64,000 bases of DNA from QKMZ01 sp012965515 (GCA_937879965.1 CALFMP010000049.1:372001-436000); one strand, 5' to 3'. Positions 1 to 8,835 are shown, numbered from the stretch's first letter. Numbers and translations: made by a program. The notes: generated from the letters alone by a model not told the origin.

Positions 1-360
1 GTCGATTACTCTGCTGCTGATCTTCCGACCACGAAGATCATCATGGGCGGCGACTTCAATGCTGCTCTCGAGAAGCCTTCGACCACCGAGACGCAGCCGT
101 TCTACGATGCGGGCTTCAAGCTGGAGCCCGTCGTCGAGGGGCGCCCGTCCTACCAGTTCCGCAACGAAAGCGGGCAGTTCGACGGCTTCTTCACCAAGGG
201 CATGGATGGGCGCACGGTCGTATGCTGGATCCCGGCATTCCCGACCCAGAAGCGCGACCTGCTCTTCTGGACGAAGGACTTCAGCGACCACCTGCCGGTC
301 TTCATGGAAGTCATCGCGCCGACCGAGTCGGCCGCTGCTCCCGTCGCCGACGGCAAGTAA
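1..360 (+). CDS. Endonuclease/exonuclease/phosphatase family protein, 3' part
   Basis: The reading frame is open from base 1, so this is the C-terminal 119 residues of a longer protein. Two signatures of the EEP fold (DNase I, exonuclease III, inositol phosphatase) are visible: GGDFNA at fragment residues 16-21, which carries the catalytic Asp/Asn, and SDHLPV at residues 95-100, which carries the C-terminal Asp-His pair. Members hydrolyse phosphodiester or phosphomonoester bonds using a divalent metal. The substrate cannot be told from this fragment. The tail after SDHLPV is short and Ala/Pro-rich. Codon use is the GC-rich style of the next genes. The fold is fairly sure; whether it acts on nucleic acid or a phosphate ester is open. 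Confidence 0.75.
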   Translation, partial: VDYSAADLPTTKIIMGGDFNAALEKPSTTETQPFYDAGFKLEPVVEGRPSYQFRNESGQFDGFFTKGMDGRTVVCWIPAFPTQKRDLLFWTKDFSDHLPVFMEVIAPTESAAAPVADGK

Positions 361-492
361 TCGCCAATTACTACAGCGCAGTGCCAGGCGTCGTCTCATT
401 CAGCATCGCCGAAAGGAGATGCTTTCTGAGCGGCGTCCGGCTCCTGTTGCGAATTTCCTCCTTTTCGATCGTCCGAGTCAGGAGAACCAAAA

Positions 493-1200
493 ATGAGACA
501 AAAGTCCATCGAACGACTGGTTCTTGGAGGAGGCAACCGCCAGAGCGCTTCCGGTAAGAAGACACGGGTGAGGAATTTGTATGCGCGGCTGGTTCGCTCG
601 CGCAACAAGACTCCCGTAATTCTCGCCGAGGAGCGCGACAGACGCGTCACCATGGTCATGGGGCCGAGCGGCGTCGAGCGCTTGCTTGGGAAAAACGGCT
701 TCGACATGCTCATCGAGCTCGGTCACACGGCCGAATACATCGAGCATGAAGTCGACGCCGGCACCAAGTTCAGCCTCGTCGTCTTCCGCCGTCAGAAAGG
801 CATGCGGTCAGCCACCTGGAATGGTGTGCTGTCTGCAGTGTGCGAGCATTATCCGGAAGTGAAACATCTGGTTGAAGCTGCCGCTGCCGAACTGAAGCGC
901 ACATCATTTGCAGACTGGCAGAAACAAGCCGGTTTCAAATTCGCCGATGTGCATGCGGAAGGTCGCAAAGATCCCCGCTTCATGACTGTGGCGCGGCTGC
1001 TGGAAAGCAAGGGCGACGCTCTTGCTGTGCGCCGTTTCCTCTATCACACTGTTCGGCTCACCGAGCTGTTTTCCGGCGACGGTTTCACCCGGCGTCACGA
1101 CGGCAAGCGTGGTGTGCGCGAATATGTGTTGGAGAACAAAGTGCTCGTCAGTCTTGGCGAGCGCGTGATTGTCGACCTCGACGTTCACGTGCCGGAATAA
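493..1200 (+). CDS. Hypothetical protein, 235 aa
   Basis: I do not recognise this protein. The ATG at 493 has AGGAGA about 7 bases upstream (480-485), which supports the start. The N-terminus (first ~40 residues) is strongly basic, rich in Arg/Lys/Gly and probably disordered or nucleic-acid binding. The rest is a mixed alpha/beta sequence without signal peptide or membrane segment, so it is probably cytoplasmic. It sits 130 bases after the EEP gene and about 100 bases before a Cys-rich gene, all on the plus strand with similar GC-rich codon use, so a loose operon is possible. No motif points to a function. Confidence 0.75.
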   Translation: MRQKSIERLVLGGGNRQSASGKKTRVRNLYARLVRSRNKTPVILAEERDRRVTMVMGPSGVERLLGKNGFDMLIELGHTAEYIEHEVDAGTKFSLVVFRRQKGMRSATWNGVLSAVCEHYPEVKHLVEAAAAELKRTSFADWQKQAGFKFADVHAEGRKDPRFMTVARLLESKGDALAVRRFLYHTVRLTELFSGDGFTRRHDGKRGVREYVLENKVLVSLGERVIVDLDVHVPE

Positions 1201-1306
1201 TCCGGCTATCAAAGTTTCGAGTCTAGGCGGGGAGTCGGGCGTTGCCAGTGATCTGGTGCGCTCGGCTCCCTGCTGTTTCACCGCCAACAACTGATTGGAA
1301 CAAACT

Positions 1307-1909
1307 ATGCTGTTTAAGGTCGATACTCTCTTCGGTCACGTCATCGAAGAAACTGATCGTGGCGTCGTTTATCAAGCCGATGGAGCGCTTGTGGACGGAG
1401 CCAATCTGCGCCCATGCGTCGGATGCAACGCGAAGTGCTCGCCTGGCGAGCAAGACCCGTGCATCGCCAATCTGCCCGGTACGCTCAATGCGTGCTGCGG
1501 TCACGGTCTCGAACTCACGCCTGTGTCTAAACGGACAACGGGTTACGTGGCGCTCGAAGACGGCCGTACTTTCCGCTTCTCCGGCCAGGTCGGAGGGGCT
1601 CGCATTCGTGAGGTCGTCGACGCTGTCTTGCGCGGAGAACCACTTCCCGACGGCTTTGTCTTCGATGAAGACAAGGCATGGTGGGCAGGGCTCAGCGAAA
1701 ATCAACGCCGTTACGTCCACGAAAACACCACCGCCGGACTTGCACGCGTGGTCACCGCCGTGAAAAACGGCGAGCCGCCTTCCGCTGCATTCCTTGCCGG
1801 CGAGGCTCCTTGGTGGGACGGACTCACCGATGAGCAGAAAGAACAGGTCTGGGGTCGCCTCGGCGACATGATGAAAGACCTGGTGCGAGAAGCGCTGGAA
1901 AAGGCGTAA
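1307..1909 (+). CDS. Cys-rich hypothetical protein with two C-terminal repeats, 200 aa
   Basis: Start chosen at ATG 1307 (TTGGAA upstream); an in-frame TTG at 1295 would add four residues. Residues 37-67 hold seven cysteines in CxxC, a later single Cys and a CCGHG motif, which looks like a structural zinc site. The C-terminal half contains two copies of a ~37-residue unit: VVDAVLRGEP...WWAGLSENQ and VVTAVKNGEP...WWDGLTDEQ, so it arose by internal duplication. No signal peptide or membrane segment. It lies 60 bases before the NADAR gene on the same strand. Function unknown; zinc binding is inferred only from the cysteine spacing. Confidence 0.75.
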   Translation: MLFKVDTLFGHVIEETDRGVVYQADGALVDGANLRPCVGCNAKCSPGEQDPCIANLPGTLNACCGHGLELTPVSKRTTGYVALEDGRTFRFSGQVGGARIREVVDAVLRGEPLPDGFVFDEDKAWWAGLSENQRRYVHENTTAGLARVVTAVKNGEPPSAAFLAGEAPWWDGLTDEQKEQVWGRLGDMMKDLVREALEKA

Positions 1910-1969
1910 GCCTTCCAGACTTCCATCTTCACCCGTAATAGCAACAGAGATTTCTTGGAGGAAATCTGC

Positions 1970-3025
1970 ATGATGCAACAAATCCTCAAGTTCTACCGCC
2001 AAGGCGAAGTGCCTTACGGCATCTTCTCCAACTTCCCCATGCGCGACATTGTCATCGATGGGCGCACCTGGCGGTCGAGCGAAATCTACTTCCAAGCGAA
2101 GAAGTTCGAAGGCACCGAGCACGAAGACCTGATCGCAGCCGCTGCCGATTCTCAGACCGCCGCCGACATGGGTCGCGAACGCACCCGTCCGCTGCGTGCC
2201 GACTGGGATCAGCCGCTGCCGACCGAGACGGGCGAGTGGGCGGAAAACCACATGCTGCGCCTGCTCTGGGCTCGGCACGTCGGGCAGGATCGCCCGATGC
2301 TGGTCAAAGACTACATCATGTTCGTCGCCGTGCGTGCCAAATTCACGCAGCACGAAGACTATCGCGAAGTGCTCGTCGGCACCAAGGATGCGTTCATCGT
2401 CGAGCACACGAAGAACGACAAGTACTGGGCGGATGGCGGTGACCTCACCGGCGTCAACATGCTCGGCAAGTTGCTCATGATCGTGCGCGACATGATCGCC
2501 GGCGAGATTCGCAGCGGTCTCAACCGCCACGAAATGTTCGGCGGAGTCGAGCCTGCTTACTTCGAGTTCTATCTCGTCAAGCCCGAAGAGGCTGCCGAGT
2601 CGATCAAGAAGCGCCTCCTCACCGAGAAGACGCAGATGGGCGAGTGGGCGAATCAGTTCCGCGTGCTCTTCTTCGTCGATGTCGACACCGACGAAGAGCT
2701 CGGCGGCATGCCTTACGACATGGGCCTCACGCCGCGCGCAGTCTGCTTCGACGTCAACATGGCGGACATCGAAAAGACGTTCGCCCGCATCGATGCCGCT
2801 TGCGCATCCGTCGGTCCGCACGCTAAGCGTGTGCTGCGTTTCGCCACCGGCCGCTTCGGACCGGACGAATACGACGGCATGTCCAAGCACTCCTTCTTCA
2901 CGAAACGCATGTTCTATCGCGTTGCCGGCACCTGGATCCTCTTCAAGAACATCCAGCGTCGCGCCGGCCGCAAGCGTGCCTACTGGCAGCGGTGGGCTGA
3001 GCGCTACGACAAGCAAGACAACTGA
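1970..3025 (+). CDS. NADAR (YbiA-like) domain protein with extra C-terminal domain
   Basis: Start ATG 1970 has GGAGG 8 bases upstream; a TTG at 1955 overlaps that Shine-Dalgarno and is rejected. Residues ~4-175 match the NADAR/YbiA fold: GIFSNFP near the N-terminus, WRSSEIYFQAKKF, an AADMGRERTRPLR segment and VGTKDAFIVEH...WADGGD. Known members are N-glycosidases: YbiA/RibX cleaves early riboflavin intermediates, and others remove ADP-ribose from guanine in DNA as antidotes to DarT-type toxins. The remaining ~175 residues are an unrecognised alpha/beta domain, making the protein about twice the length of a plain NADAR protein. No DarT-like toxin is adjacent. The family call is firm; the substrate is not. 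Confidence 0.85.
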   Translation: MMQQILKFYRQGEVPYGIFSNFPMRDIVIDGRTWRSSEIYFQAKKFEGTEHEDLIAAAADSQTAADMGRERTRPLRADWDQPLPTETGEWAENHMLRLLWARHVGQDRPMLVKDYIMFVAVRAKFTQHEDYREVLVGTKDAFIVEHTKNDKYWADGGDLTGVNMLGKLLMIVRDMIAGEIRSGLNRHEMFGGVEPAYFEFYLVKPEEAAESIKKRLLTEKTQMGEWANQFRVLFFVDVDTDEELGGMPYDMGLTPRAVCFDVNMADIEKTFARIDAACASVGPHAKRVLRFATGRFGPDEYDGMSKHSFFTKRMFYRVAGTWILFKNIQRRAGRKRAYWQRWAERYDKQDN

Positions 3026-3100
3026 GACCTGATTTCATCGTGGAGTCGGCTCGGAAGTCTGCAACCTCCAGCAGGAGCCTTCCCTAAGGGAGGAAATTCC

Positions 3101-3304
3101 ATGTTCGCAATCAAGAAGCTTTTGTTCGGCTCGCTGGCAATGGTCAGCTATTTCCTAATGTTCCTTGTGATCATCAGGTTCTTCGACGCGATGAATGTCG
3201 CCAATGGAGCACTCATGCTCGGCATGTGGCTGCTCACGCTTGTCTTGCTGTATCTGGCTGACCATCAGCCTGGTCGCAAGCCCACCGGCTCAGTCACCGC
3301 ATAA
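3101..3304 (+). CDS. Small two-helix membrane protein, 67 aa
   Basis: Strong ribosome site (AGGGAGGAAATTCC directly before ATG 3101). Two hydrophobic segments, about residues 8-28 and 37-52, are joined by a short polar loop; the tail after DHQPGRKP is polar and basic. It should sit in the cytoplasmic membrane. No family is recognised. An intrinsic terminator follows 47 bases after the stop, so the gene probably ends its own transcript or that of the NADAR gene 75 bases upstream. Confidence 0.7.
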   Translation: MFAIKKLLFGSLAMVSYFLMFLVIIRFFDAMNVANGALMLGMWLLTLVLLYLADHQPGRKPTGSVTA

Positions 3305-3351
3305 GCTCTAACAACGGATGGCTTAAACGGCTGTCTGGCAGATGACGGGAA

Positions 3352-3385
3352 AAAAGCCCACGACGCAAAATTGTCGTGGGCTTTT
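3352..3385 (+). terminator. Intrinsic terminator
   Basis: A perfect 13-bp stem (AAAAGCCCACGAC at 3352-3364 against GTCGTGGGCTTTT at 3373-3385) with an 8-base loop and a T tract within its right arm. The A/T tails on both sides make it usable in both directions. It separates the small membrane protein from the response-regulator gene. Confidence 0.85.
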
Positions 3386-3409
3386 GCCCGTCTCTCTGTT
3401 TTTGGCGCT

Positions 3410-3429
3410 TATACTAAACTATGTAGCAA
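3410..3429 (+). promoter_or_regulatory. Promoter-like CTA-N7-TAG motif
   Basis: TATACTA, seven bases, then TAGCAA. This is one of seven similar sites in the window (also at 10.67, 12.93, 22.38, 40.61, 47.35 and 60.77 kb). TATACT would be the -10 box and the TAG triplet would lie near the start point. It is 41 bases before the response-regulator start; no clear -35 box is visible. Confidence 0.5.
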
Positions 3430-3469
3430 TCTACACGGCACTGCCACGCAGCGCGCATAGCATCAGGGG

Positions 3470-3799
3470 TTGGCGAAAATTTTGATAGTCGAGGACGACT
3501 GCGATACTGCTGCAGTCATGAAAGAGTGGTTCAGTGTGCACAAGCACTCAGCCGATGTAGTTTCTCAATGCAGCCGAGCGCTGCCTTGGTTGGCAACGCA
3601 TGAGTGCGATGTGATTGTGCTGGATTTGGAACTGCCTGATGGTGATGGCAGCAAGGTCGTTCGAGAGCTGCGAAGCCGGCAAAATGCAACGCCGATCTTG
3701 GTTGCGTCTAGTCGCAGTTCGTTCGACGCTAAGCCGTTGTGTCTCAAGATTGGCGCGGACGATTATTTGGAGAAACCTTTTCACTTCAAAGAACTTTGA
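3470..3799 (+). CDS. Truncated response-regulator receiver domain, 109 aa
   Basis: Receiver fold with all phosphorylation residues: acidic pair D9/D10 in ILIVEDD, acceptor D52 in VIVLDLELPDG, Ser at the switch position near 80 and K102 in YLEKPF. The frame stops right after FHFKEL, where helix alpha-5 of a receiver should begin, and no winged-helix DNA-binding domain follows in any frame. The best start is TTG 3470, but the GGGG just upstream touches it, so initiation looks poor. Base composition is more AT-rich than the preceding genes. It is probably the remnant of an OmpR-type regulator; a functional single-domain regulator is less likely because alpha-5 is lost. Confidence 0.6.
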   Translation: MAKILIVEDDCDTAAVMKEWFSVHKHSADVVSQCSRALPWLATHECDVIVLDLELPDGDGSKVVRELRSRQNATPILVASSRSSFDAKPLCLKIGADDYLEKPFHFKEL

Positions 3800-4175
3800 C
3801 CCGGGTTCAGCTATTGATTGGAAAACATCAATAATTCGGCTCTGCGTAGGAATCTTTCGAACGTAACGGCGCTACTCGTTATGTTTGTTTACTTGTACGC
3901 TAAACCTCGGCCGTGCTACGAGAAAGTATCTGCATTTTGATCCAACCCGATCTCACCCCCACCTTCGAAGACCATTTATACCGGAGCTTTTACTAGCACT
4001 CCAGAGCAGCCCCAGCTGCTGAGTTGCATCCGGTGTTTGGATTTCGCAGTCGGGGATAAACAGCAAAACTTGCTCATCGGCAGTTGGAAATGTCAAAAGC
4101 AGAGCATCCAATTAGTACCAACTAGCGCAGCCTTCGCAAGCTTTTGCGGAGATGCATCATTCACGGAGACAACAC
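3800..4175. other. Gene-free stretch
   Basis: No convincing coding region. A small hairpin, ATTGAT/ATCAAT at about 3813-3832, follows the response-regulator stop and may be a weak terminator. The rest shows nothing I can name. Confidence 0.5.
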
Positions 4176-4640
4176 ATGCCACACTCGATAGAGTTGGTAC
4201 CTTTCGACCCGTACAAACCTTCGACGGTCGACTTGGGCATAGACGACGAGATCATTGGCGTGGACACCAAGATCTTCAACCAGGCCCGGCAGCCGTACCT
4301 GATCGTTCGGCGTGCCAAGCCGTTAACCGCTGACGACGAAGTAATCATCTGGACTGTTGCTGCTCACAAGTTGAGCGAAACTGAGCCGCCTAAAGCGCTT
4401 CAGCTGACTGACAAAGGTCTGCTGTTTCTCTTCCAGCGCATTAGCGATTCCGGTGCTCGCACAGGCAACTATGGCAGCTTCCTGGCTTGGCTGGTTGCCG
4501 TCGACTGCTCGGGCAGGCGCAAGCCGGTGACTTTCACTCAGGTTGAAAACGGCAATTCGCCGTTCAATTTCGACCAGTACATCGGCACTTTCGGCAATAT
4601 GGAGAACTTGTTCAACGTCTTTGCCGAGCGGCAGAACTAA
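4176..4640 (+). CDS. Hypothetical protein, 154 aa
   Basis: ATG 4176 is preceded by ACGGAGAC at a good distance; an in-frame ATG at 4152 lacks a ribosome site. The protein is soluble, without signal peptide or transmembrane segment, and mixed alpha/beta in character (for example IDDEIIGVDTKIFNQ and a C-terminal NGNSPFNFDQYIGTFGNM). I recognise no domain. It is flanked by gene-poor DNA on both sides, so it is probably transcribed alone. Confidence 0.65.
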   Translation: MPHSIELVPFDPYKPSTVDLGIDDEIIGVDTKIFNQARQPYLIVRRAKPLTADDEVIIWTVAAHKLSETEPPKALQLTDKGLLFLFQRISDSGARTGNYGSFLAWLVAVDCSGRRKPVTFTQVENGNSPFNFDQYIGTFGNMENLFNVFAERQN

Positions 4641-5347
4641 AGTGATTCGATGACTTCACGACCAAGATTTGCTCTGCAACTGGTCTTCGGGGATGGGGCA
4701 CATGCATAGCTCCATCCCGGTGGAGAAATGAACTCTTTGTTTTTTGATCTCTTTGTTTTAAATACGAATAGATGTAGTAGGGTGCGTGAAAAAAGTTTTC
4801 CGGCTGGAAATTCGGGTAAAACCAGCATTTCCAGCGCATTCTCCCGGATCATTGTGAGCCGGAAAAACGCGCTGGAAAGTAGCCAAGTCTTTTTGTCGCT
4901 CTGCTGAGTTGCCGTTAGGCCCGCAGTGCCACAAAAAATCTCAGTGACGTCAGTTTCATTCGACGGCGAGCGGGCTGTCCACAAAGAGTGCATGCAGCCC
5001 AGCCCCAGAATTAGACCTGCGATGACGGCGAACCATGGAGAGCTAAGGATTGCTTCTATTGGATTTCCTTTCTTGATTTTGATCCTGTTTTCGTTTGATG
5101 TTTCTCTGGAAACCGGTGCCGTAAAGCACCGGTCTCCGAGAACGACAGCGTCACGATGCCTGTGCTGTTGGTTTGACAAGCTTTCGCCTTCAGTGAAGAC
5201 AACACCGGCAAAAGAGAGAGGAAAGCCACGCATGCGTAACTTGCCTTTCCCTTCGCAGTACCGGTGCACGGATAGAACTGGTGCTTACTTTGAGAAGGTG
5301 CTTCAGAAGAGAGTGGAACGAGATTCGATCGAATGACAGACGGCGTC
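4641..5347. other. Gene-poor stretch, possible decayed minus-strand gene
   Basis: A 210-codon minus-strand frame (5269 to 4637) contains one believable stretch, a basic run followed by the hydrophobic segment PWFAVIAGLILGLGCMH near 5000-5060, but no start codon with a ribosome site fits it and both ends look non-coding. It may be a decayed membrane protein gene. A perfect hairpin (ACCGGTGC, loop CGTAAA, GCACCGGT) lies at 5112-5133 inside it. Confidence 0.3.
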
Positions 5348-5890
5348 TCAATTCACTTGGAAGCTGACCAGCACGGTTCCGGCTGGCACACGAAAAACGC
5401 GCCTGGTGATGTGCTTGTCCTGGGATTGCGCGATGGCCCATGCATTGCGCTTAGAGTTGGGATCGCGCTGGCGCTCGTAGATGGTCAACGTTCCTTCGTT
5501 CTTCAGCGAGGGGTCTTCCATGATACGGGTGGTTTCGTCTGCTTCCAGTTGCGACGGGCTGACGCTACCGTCGGCATGCCGAACGTAGAACTGATAGACC
5601 TTGTGCTGCATGACGCTACCGGTTCCGAAAAGGAAGGTGCCGGCCGTTGCTTCCTGGCTGCGCATTGCAGCGAGGTTGATTGTTCCGATTGCTATTTCTT
5701 GCAACGGAATGCTTTCCCGTACGAACTTGCCGGCAACGAAACTACTCACGAAGAGCCCGATGATGCCACCGATGACTGCGTGTCTCCTGATGAAGGTCAG
5801 CCTCGTGTCCTCTTCGGGAAACTTGCCGAAGCACGCGAAGATGGCGAACAGAGCCGTAATAGCAGCAGTTCCGATGAAAATCGTGTACAT
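5348..5890 (-). CDS. Membrane protein with extracytoplasmic domain, 180 aa
   Basis: Minus strand; ATG at 5890 with AAAGGA 6 bases upstream. Two hydrophobic helices, about residues 3-20 and 38-56, are followed by ~120 residues that read as a beta-rich soluble domain (GTFLFGTGSVMQHKVYQFYVRH, then RRVFRVPAGTVLVSFQVN). The C-terminal domain is probably outside the membrane if both helices span it. No family recognised. It stands alone between two gene-poor regions. Confidence 0.65.
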   Translation of the reverse strand: MYTIFIGTAAITALFAIFACFGKFPEEDTRLTFIRRHAVIGGIIGLFVSSFVAGKFVRESIPLQEIAIGTINLAAMRSQEATAGTFLFGTGSVMQHKVYQFYVRHADGSVSPSQLEADETTRIMEDPSLKNEGTLTIYERQRDPNSKRNAWAIAQSQDKHITRRVFRVPAGTVLVSFQVN

Positions 5891-6977
5891 GCGTTGTCCT
5901 TTGGCTGTTTCAGGTTGGGGTGAACTTCCTTCTGTTTCCTCGAGTTCTTGCGCACGACAAAAGTCGCAGGATGAGCCCTCGAGAAGTGCTTTGTTTATTT
6001 GAGAGAGAGGTCGTTTCTTGTTGCTTGAAAAGAAGAGAAGTTATCTACTTCCTACGATCTTTGCTGTTCGAATCAAAGCTGATTGGTGTGAGTATGTGCG
6101 AGTTTAATCAAAAACCTGCTTACTCTCTACTTTCGCATCGGTGCGTTGGTGCGATAGCTGCGATAGTAATTGATACCATATGTGGTGCCATGTATGCGCA
6201 AAATGTCCGAGCTTGTGGCTCGAACTGGCAAGGTTGAAACACAGTCATTCCTGACTGTTGCCGATTATGGAAAAGAGGCGGAGAAGAAGAAAACGTCGTT
6301 CAGAGAGAAACACCCTGACTGTTCGCAAGAGTATGGTCTACCACGTGAATCGACCGTGAACTATCGGTGTGGAAAAACCGCATCATTAGTGAAAACCGCA
6401 GACTGAGCTGGATTCGTTTCAACCGGGTTTTCAGCGCATTGTATGAAAGTGGATGACCAGTGCGTGAGCGCTAGTTTCGCGAACATGATCATCTGCTGGA
6501 CCACTTTGATCGAAAAATGAGATCCACTTCAAGTTGCGCGAACAGTGTTCAACTCAAGAGTCTTCGAAGAAATGGCCTTTGTAGGAGTTCTTTGACTTAT
6601 AAGCGAACGCTTTAGATGCACCCAAAAGTCGCCCCTGTGCGCGTTGAAAGCCTCTGATGCCTTGTCTCTTGAATATTATTACAAGGCGTTAAGAATGTTT
6701 GTAAAGTCCGACTTCATAGGATCTTATACGGCTCTCATGTTTTTCTAGAAGTACTCATCTATTTCCTTTCGCCAGAAATTAAACGACGCAAGTCTAAATC
6801 ACTTCCTCAGCGCTCAACTCGTGCCATTTCCTTGCAGCATTTGCTGTAGCGAAAGAGCACATGTGCTGATGAACTGATTGTTTTTGGCTTTGGACGCAGA
6901 TTGAGCGGTCTAGTGTTTCGCAATCGCGAAGCGCTGCTAATGAACCCTGGTTCTGATGAACCGATATGGAGGCTTCT
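5891..6977. other. Gene-free stretch of about 1.1 kb
   Basis: The only ORF of any size is 78 codons (6170-6406), with no ribosome site and no recognisable product, so I do not call it. Composition is AT-richer than the flanks. TTATAC at 6723-6728, with TTGTAA 19 bases upstream, could be a promoter for the gene at 6978, but the spacing is long. Confidence 0.45.
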
Positions 6978-8051
6978 ATGACTCAGCAGAATAACTCTTT
7001 CGTTGTGCGTTTCGTCGCCGCCGACCGCGGTGTGAAGTCCGAGGCTCGTGTTCAGGGTCGCATCGCGTTCCCCGACAAGCGCAGCCCCCAGCCCAACGCC
7101 GGCGAGTTCTGGCGCGTCTTCATCCGCGGCGAGAACCCGACCAAGACGGTGTTCTTCCTGACGTGCATCGAGAAGGTCGACCAGCCCGCCGATTACCAGC
7201 CGCCGAAGGTCGAGAACAAGTCCAAGCAGCCCCACGGCGACCGCAAGTTCCAGCGCGGTGGCGAGCGTTTGACGATCAGCGGCGAGCCCGGTAAGGGACG
7301 TTCGTCGATGCTCAAGGCGATGCAGGGCCTGTGGTCGTTCGGTGCGCCGTCCAAGGAGCCGGTCTCGGTTTCGGTGAGCGGTCCGGACGGGATGATCATC
7401 GAGGACTACCTGTTCGCTCCCGGGGGAGACGCGCTCGAGCAGGCGAAGTCCTGGCTTTCGCCGGTGAAGTCGATCGACCTCGGCAACCTCAAGTTCGCTC
7501 ACGCGCAGAAGGCGGGTGCGGCGGACGACGAGGCGCGCGGCATTGCGGCGTCGATGCAGCTCTACGTCGACCAGATCGGCAACGTCCAGTCGGACATCGC
7601 CACCTCGGCCGCCGAGCTCAAGGGCATGTCGCAGAATACCCGTGACGCTGCCACCGAGACCGCCACGGCGAAGAAGCGTTTCGACTCGGCCACGGCCGCC
7701 AAGCAGCAGCTCCAGCTCGATACGCTCTCCTACGGGCGCCTCAAGCAGAGCTACAAGAAGGCGGGCAAGGAGAACGACGCCGAGGCCAATGCGCATCTCG
7801 CCGTCATCAAGGGCGATCTCGACACGCGCCGCACTGCGGTGAATGCCGAGTTCGAGGCGGCCAAGAACGCGTCCAGCGACGCGGAGATGGCTCGCCAATT
7901 CGCCTATTCGCCCGAGGACGTCGACCGCGCCCTCGAAATCATGAGCGGCATCGAGACCGCCGAGGCGGTTCTCGCGCAGCACATGGTCGACCTCAAGGCG
8001 ACGGTGAAGCGCTACGAGGACCGCATCGACGCTGTCCGCAAGGCGGCCTAG
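6978..8051 (+). CDS. Hypothetical protein with helical C-terminal region, 357 aa
   Basis: ATG 6978 has GGAGG five bases upstream; the in-frame ATG at 6966 overlaps that site and is rejected. The first ~110 residues look like a beta-rich domain (GRIAFPDKRSPQPNAGEFWRV, FFLTCIEKVD). From about residue 165 onward the sequence is Ala/Glu/Lys-rich and predicted helical, with heptad-like stretches, so it probably forms a coiled coil. No signal peptide. Codon use strongly favours C/G endings, and a 612-codon antisense frame is a by-product of that. Function unknown. Confidence 0.75.
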   Translation: MTQQNNSFVVRFVAADRGVKSEARVQGRIAFPDKRSPQPNAGEFWRVFIRGENPTKTVFFLTCIEKVDQPADYQPPKVENKSKQPHGDRKFQRGGERLTISGEPGKGRSSMLKAMQGLWSFGAPSKEPVSVSVSGPDGMIIEDYLFAPGGDALEQAKSWLSPVKSIDLGNLKFAHAQKAGAADDEARGIAASMQLYVDQIGNVQSDIATSAAELKGMSQNTRDAATETATAKKRFDSATAAKQQLQLDTLSYGRLKQSYKKAGKENDAEANAHLAVIKGDLDTRRTAVNAEFEAAKNASSDAEMARQFAYSPEDVDRALEIMSGIETAEAVLAQHMVDLKATVKRYEDRIDAVRKAA

Positions 8052-8089
8052 TTCGGCTGCCGTTCGCGGTTCTATCACAACCTGTGCAA

Positions 8090-8106
8090 GGGGGCGCGTC
8101 GCCCCC
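8090..8106 (+). terminator. GC hairpin between two genes
   Basis: GGGGGCG, loop CGT, CGCCCCC, followed by TTGTGTGTTT: a short, very stable terminator-like hairpin 39 bases after one stop and 27 bases before the next start. It could end or attenuate transcription between the two. Confidence 0.6.
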
Positions 8107-8132
8107 TTGTGTGTTTCTCCAAGGAGAATGAG

Positions 8133-8687
8133 ATGTCGAAATCGGATCGCAACGTACGCAAGACTTTCGCTGTGCGCTGCCGCGGCGAAGGTGGCAATGG
8201 CACTGCCGTCATCATCGTCAACGCCAGCGAGCGTATCGTCGGCGACGTGGTGATGCAGTATCTGCGTGCCAAGCCGGACGGCTACCGCCAGTGCGCTCAG
8301 GCGAGTCTGCTGGAGGTGCAGCCGCACGACGAATCGGAGTTCGCCGACGAGCGCGTCTCGTTGGAAATCCCCGGCGTCGTGCTCGAATACCACTACCCCG
8401 AGGGCGAGGAGGTGCGCATCCCGCGTCTTGTCTACGTCGACGAGGCGAAAGCGCTCGCCGACAAGCTCGACGAACTGCAGGGACAGGCGTACGACGGGCG
8501 CGGCATCAGCTGCGTTCGCACTGTCGTCCACAGCCTGCGGCGCGGCGACCTCTCCGGTGCGCGTGCCTGCATCAACAACGAATCGGACAAGATTCGCAGC
8601 CACAAGGACATCGTCGACGTGCTGGAGCGCACCGGGCTTTGGCACCGCATCGACTTCGACAAGTGGGGACGCTCTCTCTCGGCGTGA
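8133..8687 (+). CDS. Hypothetical protein, 184 aa
   Basis: ATG 8133 is preceded by AAGGAGAATGAG, a strong ribosome site; an upstream GTG at 8109 is rejected. The protein is soluble, with a beta-rich N-terminal half (residues ~10-100, including IPGVVLEYHYPEGEEV) and a helical C-terminal half with KALADKLDELQGQ and HKDIVDVLERTGLW. No cysteine cluster, signal peptide or membrane segment. I recognise no family. It belongs to a run of four GC-rich, individually spaced hypothetical genes between 7 and 10.5 kb. Confidence 0.72.
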   Translation: MSKSDRNVRKTFAVRCRGEGGNGTAVIIVNASERIVGDVVMQYLRAKPDGYRQCAQASLLEVQPHDESEFADERVSLEIPGVVLEYHYPEGEEVRIPRLVYVDEAKALADKLDELQGQAYDGRGISCVRTVVHSLRRGDLSGARACINNESDKIRSHKDIVDVLERTGLWHRIDFDKWGRSLSA

Positions 8688-8835
8688 ACCGCTCGATGCA
8701 ACACAACGACTGACCGCCTACGGGCGTTCAATTCACACAGGGTTTTTGGAAATCGGAAACGGATACCGCTCCCTGAGTGGTTCTTGTTTCGTCATCTTCT
8801 CAATTCAAGTCAACTCAAATTCGAAGGGTTATGAA

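Noticed and set aside
1223..3016. 597-codon minus-strand frame opposite the Cys-rich and NADAR genes
   Set aside because: No ribosome site, shadow composition, and it covers two independent sense genes.
6040..6090. GTTCGAATC-like T-loop sequence suggesting a tRNA
   Set aside because: No acceptor stem, anticodon arm or CCA context can be folded around it; the same holds for a minus-strand match near 13400.
6807..8645. 612-codon minus-strand frame
   Set aside because: Overlaps two plus-strand genes with strong ribosome sites, spans the gap hairpin between them, and reads as low-complexity shadow text.
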